In this document: one piece after another, positions 15,020-17,351 of the stretch
Position numbering within the stretch: position 1 is the stretch's first letter
How the letters are laid out: each line of letters opens with the position of its first letter
Assembly (NCBI GenBank): GCA_041686695.1
Contig: JAWLDJ010000041.1
Coordinates: 1 to 17,351, forward strand
Length of the DNA: 17,351 nt
From: T1Sed10-7 sp041686695
GTDB taxonomy: Bacteria > Actinomycetota > Nitriliruptoria > Nitriliruptorales > Nitriliruptoraceae
Direction: 5' to 3'
Made by a program: the position numbers and the translations under genes
Notes under the pieces: model-generated
What the model was told of the DNA's origin: nothing
The model's database searches: none
The model's input: only the letters and a program-made list of their open reading frames with translations

Positions 15020-16522
15020 ATGGCTGCCCGGGACGACGAGGACGGCTGGCAGGTGCCGACGCCGTCGGACGCGGCCGAGGCCGCCGACCTGCTCGTGGCG
15101 GAGGGGTCGCTGACACGGCGGTGGGCCCGGCAGTGGGCCGCACGTGCGTCCTGGCCCCAGCTGGTCGACGTCGACGACAGGATCGTCTCCAGCGCCGAGC
15201 TCGAGGCACGCAGCCGTCGCGCCGCGAGCATGCTGCTCGGCAGCGGACTGCGACCCGGGGACCGCGTCGTCCTCTCGGCGACGACCTCGGCGTCGCTGGT
15301 CGTGGCCTACCTCGCACTCCTGCGAGCCGGCCTCGTGGTCGTGCCCATCAACACCGGTGCCCGTCCGGCCGAGATCGCCCGCATCGTGGCCGACGCGCGA
15401 CCGGCGGCCGCCGTCGTGGACGACCGCGAACGTGCCGGTTGGGTCGAGGACGCAGCCGAGGGACCGCTGCTGGTCAGCGGTGTGGAGCTGGACCTGCCAT
15501 CGAGGGCGGAGGGGCCACTGGACGCCGCCGGTTCCCGGGACCCGGCGTTGCTGATCTACACCTCGGGGACCACCGGCCGGCCGAAGGGTGTCGCGCTGTC
15601 GCACGGCAACCTGCTGGCCGGCGCCCGTGCGGTCGAGATGGCCTGGGACTGGACCGGCGACGACCGTCTCCTGCTCGCACTGCCCCTGTTCCACGTCCAC
15701 GGGTTGGGCGTCGGTCTCAACGGCGCGTTGTCCGCGGGCGCCGGGGTGGCCCTGCGCCCGGGCTTCGACGTCGCCGACGTCGCCGACCGGCTGGCCGGTG
15801 GCGGCCACTCGATGTTCTTCGGGGTCCCGGCGATGTACCAACGTCTCGCGGAGCAGGACCGTGCGGGGGCGTTACGGGGCCTGCGTGTCTCCGTGTCCGG
15901 TTCCGCGCCGTTGCCGGTGTCGCTGGCGGAGCACGTGCGCAAGGTGGCCGGCGAGCTGCCCCTGGAGCGCTACGGGATGTCCGAGACGGTCATGCTGACC
16001 TCGAATCCGCTGGTGGGGGAGCGGCGGGCAGGCTCGGTCGGATGGCCGCTGCCGGGGGTGCGCCTGCGCCTGGCCGAAGGCGGCGGCGTCGAGGTGCGGG
16101 GCCCGAACGTCATCGAGGGGTACTGGCAGCAGCCGGACGCCAACCGCGAGGCGTTCACCGAGGACGGCTGGTTCCGCACCGGTGACGTGGGACGCATCGA
16201 CGACGATGGACGGCTGTGGCTGCTCGGTCGGCACAAGGAACTGATCATCACCGGCGGGTACAACGTCCACCCACGCGAGGTCGAGGAGGTGCTCCTGGGC
16301 TGCCCGGGTGTCCGTGAGGTGGCGGTCGTCGGCCGGCCGAGCGAGCGCTGGGGTGAGGAGGTGACCGCGTTCGTCGTGGGTGACGACGACGTGACCGAGG
16401 AGACCATCCTCGCCTTCGGCGCCGAGCGGCTCACGCGCTACAAGGTGCCCAAGCGGGTCGTCTTCGTGGACGCGATGCCCGTCAACGCCATGGGCAAGGT
16501 CGTGCGGTCCGAGCTGCGGTGA
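15020..16522 (+). CDS. AMP-forming acyl-CoA synthetase, malonyl-CoA synthetase-like
   Basis: This 500-residue ANL-family enzyme activates a carboxylic acid with ATP, then transfers it to CoA. The phosphate loop LIYTSGTTGRPKG lies at 178-190, and ERYGMSET and TGDVGRIDDDG are the later core motifs. The C-terminal catalytic lysine is K493 in MPVNAMGKVVRSEL. LPLFHVHGLGVGLNGAL and ERRAGSVGWPLPGVRLR resemble MatB, which makes malonyl-CoA and methylmalonyl-CoA. Substrate is inferred from this likeness, and a short or branched acid is the alternative. The ATG at 15020 was chosen because GAGG lies five bases upstream; a GTG at 15014 overlaps that site. It lies 39 bases after icmF and is probably co-transcribed, so it could supply acyl-CoA to the mutases. 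Confidence 0.87.
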   Translation: MAARDDEDGWQVPTPSDAAEAADLLVAEGSLTRRWARQWAARASWPQLVDVDDRIVSSAELEARSRRAASMLLGSGLRPGDRVVLSATTSASLVVAYLALLRAGLVVVPINTGARPAEIARIVADARPAAAVVDDRERAGWVEDAAEGPLLVSGVELDLPSRAEGPLDAAGSRDPALLIYTSGTTGRPKGVALSHGNLLAGARAVEMAWDWTGDDRLLLALPLFHVHGLGVGLNGALSAGAGVALRPGFDVADVADRLAGGGHSMFFGVPAMYQRLAEQDRAGALRGLRVSVSGSAPLPVSLAEHVRKVAGELPLERYGMSETVMLTSNPLVGERRAGSVGWPLPGVRLRLAEGGGVEVRGPNVIEGYWQQPDANREAFTEDGWFRTGDVGRIDDDGRLWLLGRHKELIITGGYNVHPREVEEVLLGCPGVREVAVVGRPSERWGEEVTAFVVGDDDVTEETILAFGAERLTRYKVPKRVVFVDAMPVNAMGKVVRSELR

Positions 16523-16567
16523 CCGCCACGGTCGTGCCCAGGTCCGCGCCCACCGTCACCTCGCCGG

Positions 16568-17351
16568 TCAGGCATCCTCGATGCGAGCGAGGATGGCGCC
16601 GGGCTGGACCACCTCGCCCGCACTGACCGGCAGTGACGTGACCACCCCGGCCCGGTGGGCCTTGACGGCGTTCTCCATCTTCATCGCCTCGAGCACCAGC
16701 AGCGTGTCACCCTCCGCGACCACGGCGTCGACCGCCACGCTCACCTCGATGACCGTGCCCTGCATCGGCGCGACGAGGTCCTCCGAGGAGGCGACGGCCG
16801 CGCCCCCGCCCGAGCCCGCCCGACGTCGCCGCGGGCCGGCGGTGGGGGCCGGTGCGCTGCCACCGGCGGGCAGGTCACCGAACAGCCGCACGGCCACGCG
16901 GCGCCCGTCCACCTCGACCGTGACCTCGCGTCCGGCGTCGGGGTCGGCCTCGTCGGTCGGACCGAAGCCCTGGAGCTCGAGCGACGACAGGTCCCACTCC
17001 CGCTCGACCGAGGAGGTGGCGTGGTCCCCGGCGGCGAACTGCGGATGCGTCATCGCCAGACGGTGGAAGGGCACGGTGGTCGGCAGGCCCTCGATCACCA
17101 GCTCGTCGAGCGCCCGGGACATCCGTGCCCGGGCCCCGTCACGGTCGGAGGCCCAGACGATCAGCTTCCCGATCATCGAGTCGTAGTCCCGCGGCACCGT
17201 GTAGCCGGGGGCCGCCCCGGTGTCGAAGCGCACCCAGGGGCCCAGCGGCGACACGAACGCGCCGATGGTGCCGGGCGTGGGCACGAAGTTGGACGCCGGC
17301 TCCTCGGCGTTGATGCGGACCTCGATCGCGTGCCCGCGCAGCTCGACGTCG
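16568..17351 (-). CDS. Biotin-dependent acyl-CoA carboxylase alpha subunit, C-terminal part
   Basis: This is the biotin carboxylase and biotin carrier subunit of an acetyl/propionyl-CoA carboxylase. The gene runs off the right edge, so its start and ATP-grasp domain are outside the window. About 260 residues are visible. They begin with ELRGHAIEVRINAEEP, from the biotin carboxylase C-terminal domain, then TPGTIGAF and YDSMIGKLIVWA, a variable linker with PRRRRAGSGGG, and a biotin carrier domain. The biotin lysine is in EAMKMENAV, with its codon at 16679-16681 on the minus strand. Carrier and carboxylase in one chain is the usual actinobacterial form. It converges on the synthetase gene with a 45-base gap. 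The substrate cannot be decided from this part, but propionyl-CoA would fit the mutase neighbours. Confidence 0.94.
   Translation of the reverse strand, partial: DVELRGHAIEVRINAEEPASNFVPTPGTIGAFVSPLGPWVRFDTGAAPGYTVPRDYDSMIGKLIVWASDRDGARARMSRALDELVIEGLPTTVPFHRLAMTHPQFAAGDHATSSVEREWDLSSLELQGFGPTDEADPDAGREVTVEVDGRRVAVRLFGDLPAGGSAPAPTAGPRRRRAGSGGGAAVASSEDLVAPMQGTVIEVSVAVDAVVAEGDTLLVLEAMKMENAVKAHRAGVVTSLPVSAGEVVQPGAILARIEDA

Noticed and set aside
12026..15841. A 1271-residue open frame antisense to icmF
   Set aside because: Long antisense frames are common in very GC-rich DNA. The product is His/Val/Arg-rich with no motif, and the opposite strand is clearly icmF and the synthetase.
16521..16560. 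A terminator between the synthetase and the carboxylase gene
   Set aside because: Only a five-pair stem (GACCG-CCA-CGGTC) and a distant GGTGAC/GTCACC pair are seen, too weak to list as a feature.

Overview
The window comes from a high-GC actinobacterium, probably a deep-branching lineage. Supporting lineage markers are a WhiB-family Fe-S protein, an F420H2:NADP oxidoreductase, a CPYC protein of the mycothiol-dependent nitroreductase type, and an LpdA-type flavoprotein. The exact class cannot be fixed from the sequence. Coding density is high and every gap between genes is under 300 bases. No tRNA, rRNA, CRISPR array, transposase or phage gene was seen. The genes are housekeeping and central acyl-CoA metabolism, not a mobile island.

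Layout. Positions 1-262 are non-coding and hold a perfect hairpin and a degenerate 10-bp tandem repeat, followed by trpS (263-1273). A three-gene succinate dehydrogenase operon follows: sdhC, sdhA, sdhB (1402-4992). It encodes the five-helix di-heme type and has a GC-rich hairpin in each intercistronic gap. A 254-base gap with a perfect 60-bp direct duplication leads to a stand-alone methylmalonyl-CoA mutase large subunit (5247-6833). Next come 44-bp tandem repeats and a convergent NTF2/SnoaL-like gene. An LpdA-like reductase and a DsbA-fold protein follow on the plus strand, with npdG on the minus strand. After a divergent promoter region come whiB, a MarR regulator, the fused mutase-GTPase icmF (11666-14980) and a MatB-like acyl-CoA synthetase (15020-16522). 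The right edge holds the C-terminal part of a biotin-dependent acyl-CoA carboxylase alpha subunit on the minus strand.

How the genes fit together. The carboxylase, the B12-dependent mutases and the CoA synthetase would feed short and branched acyl-CoAs (propionyl, methylmalonyl, isobutyryl/butyryl) into succinyl-CoA, and succinate dehydrogenase would take the product on into respiration. The MarR gene directly before icmF, with an imperfect palindrome between them, suggests local control. LpdA, the CPYC protein and NpdG form a small redox group.

The most interesting unexplained signals are in the gaps. One is a hairpin family with loop RCTATC, seen three times, whose stem differences all keep pairing. 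Another is a 44-bp repeat whose two stem changes turn G-U pairs into G-C. No convincing wholly new multi-gene system was found.
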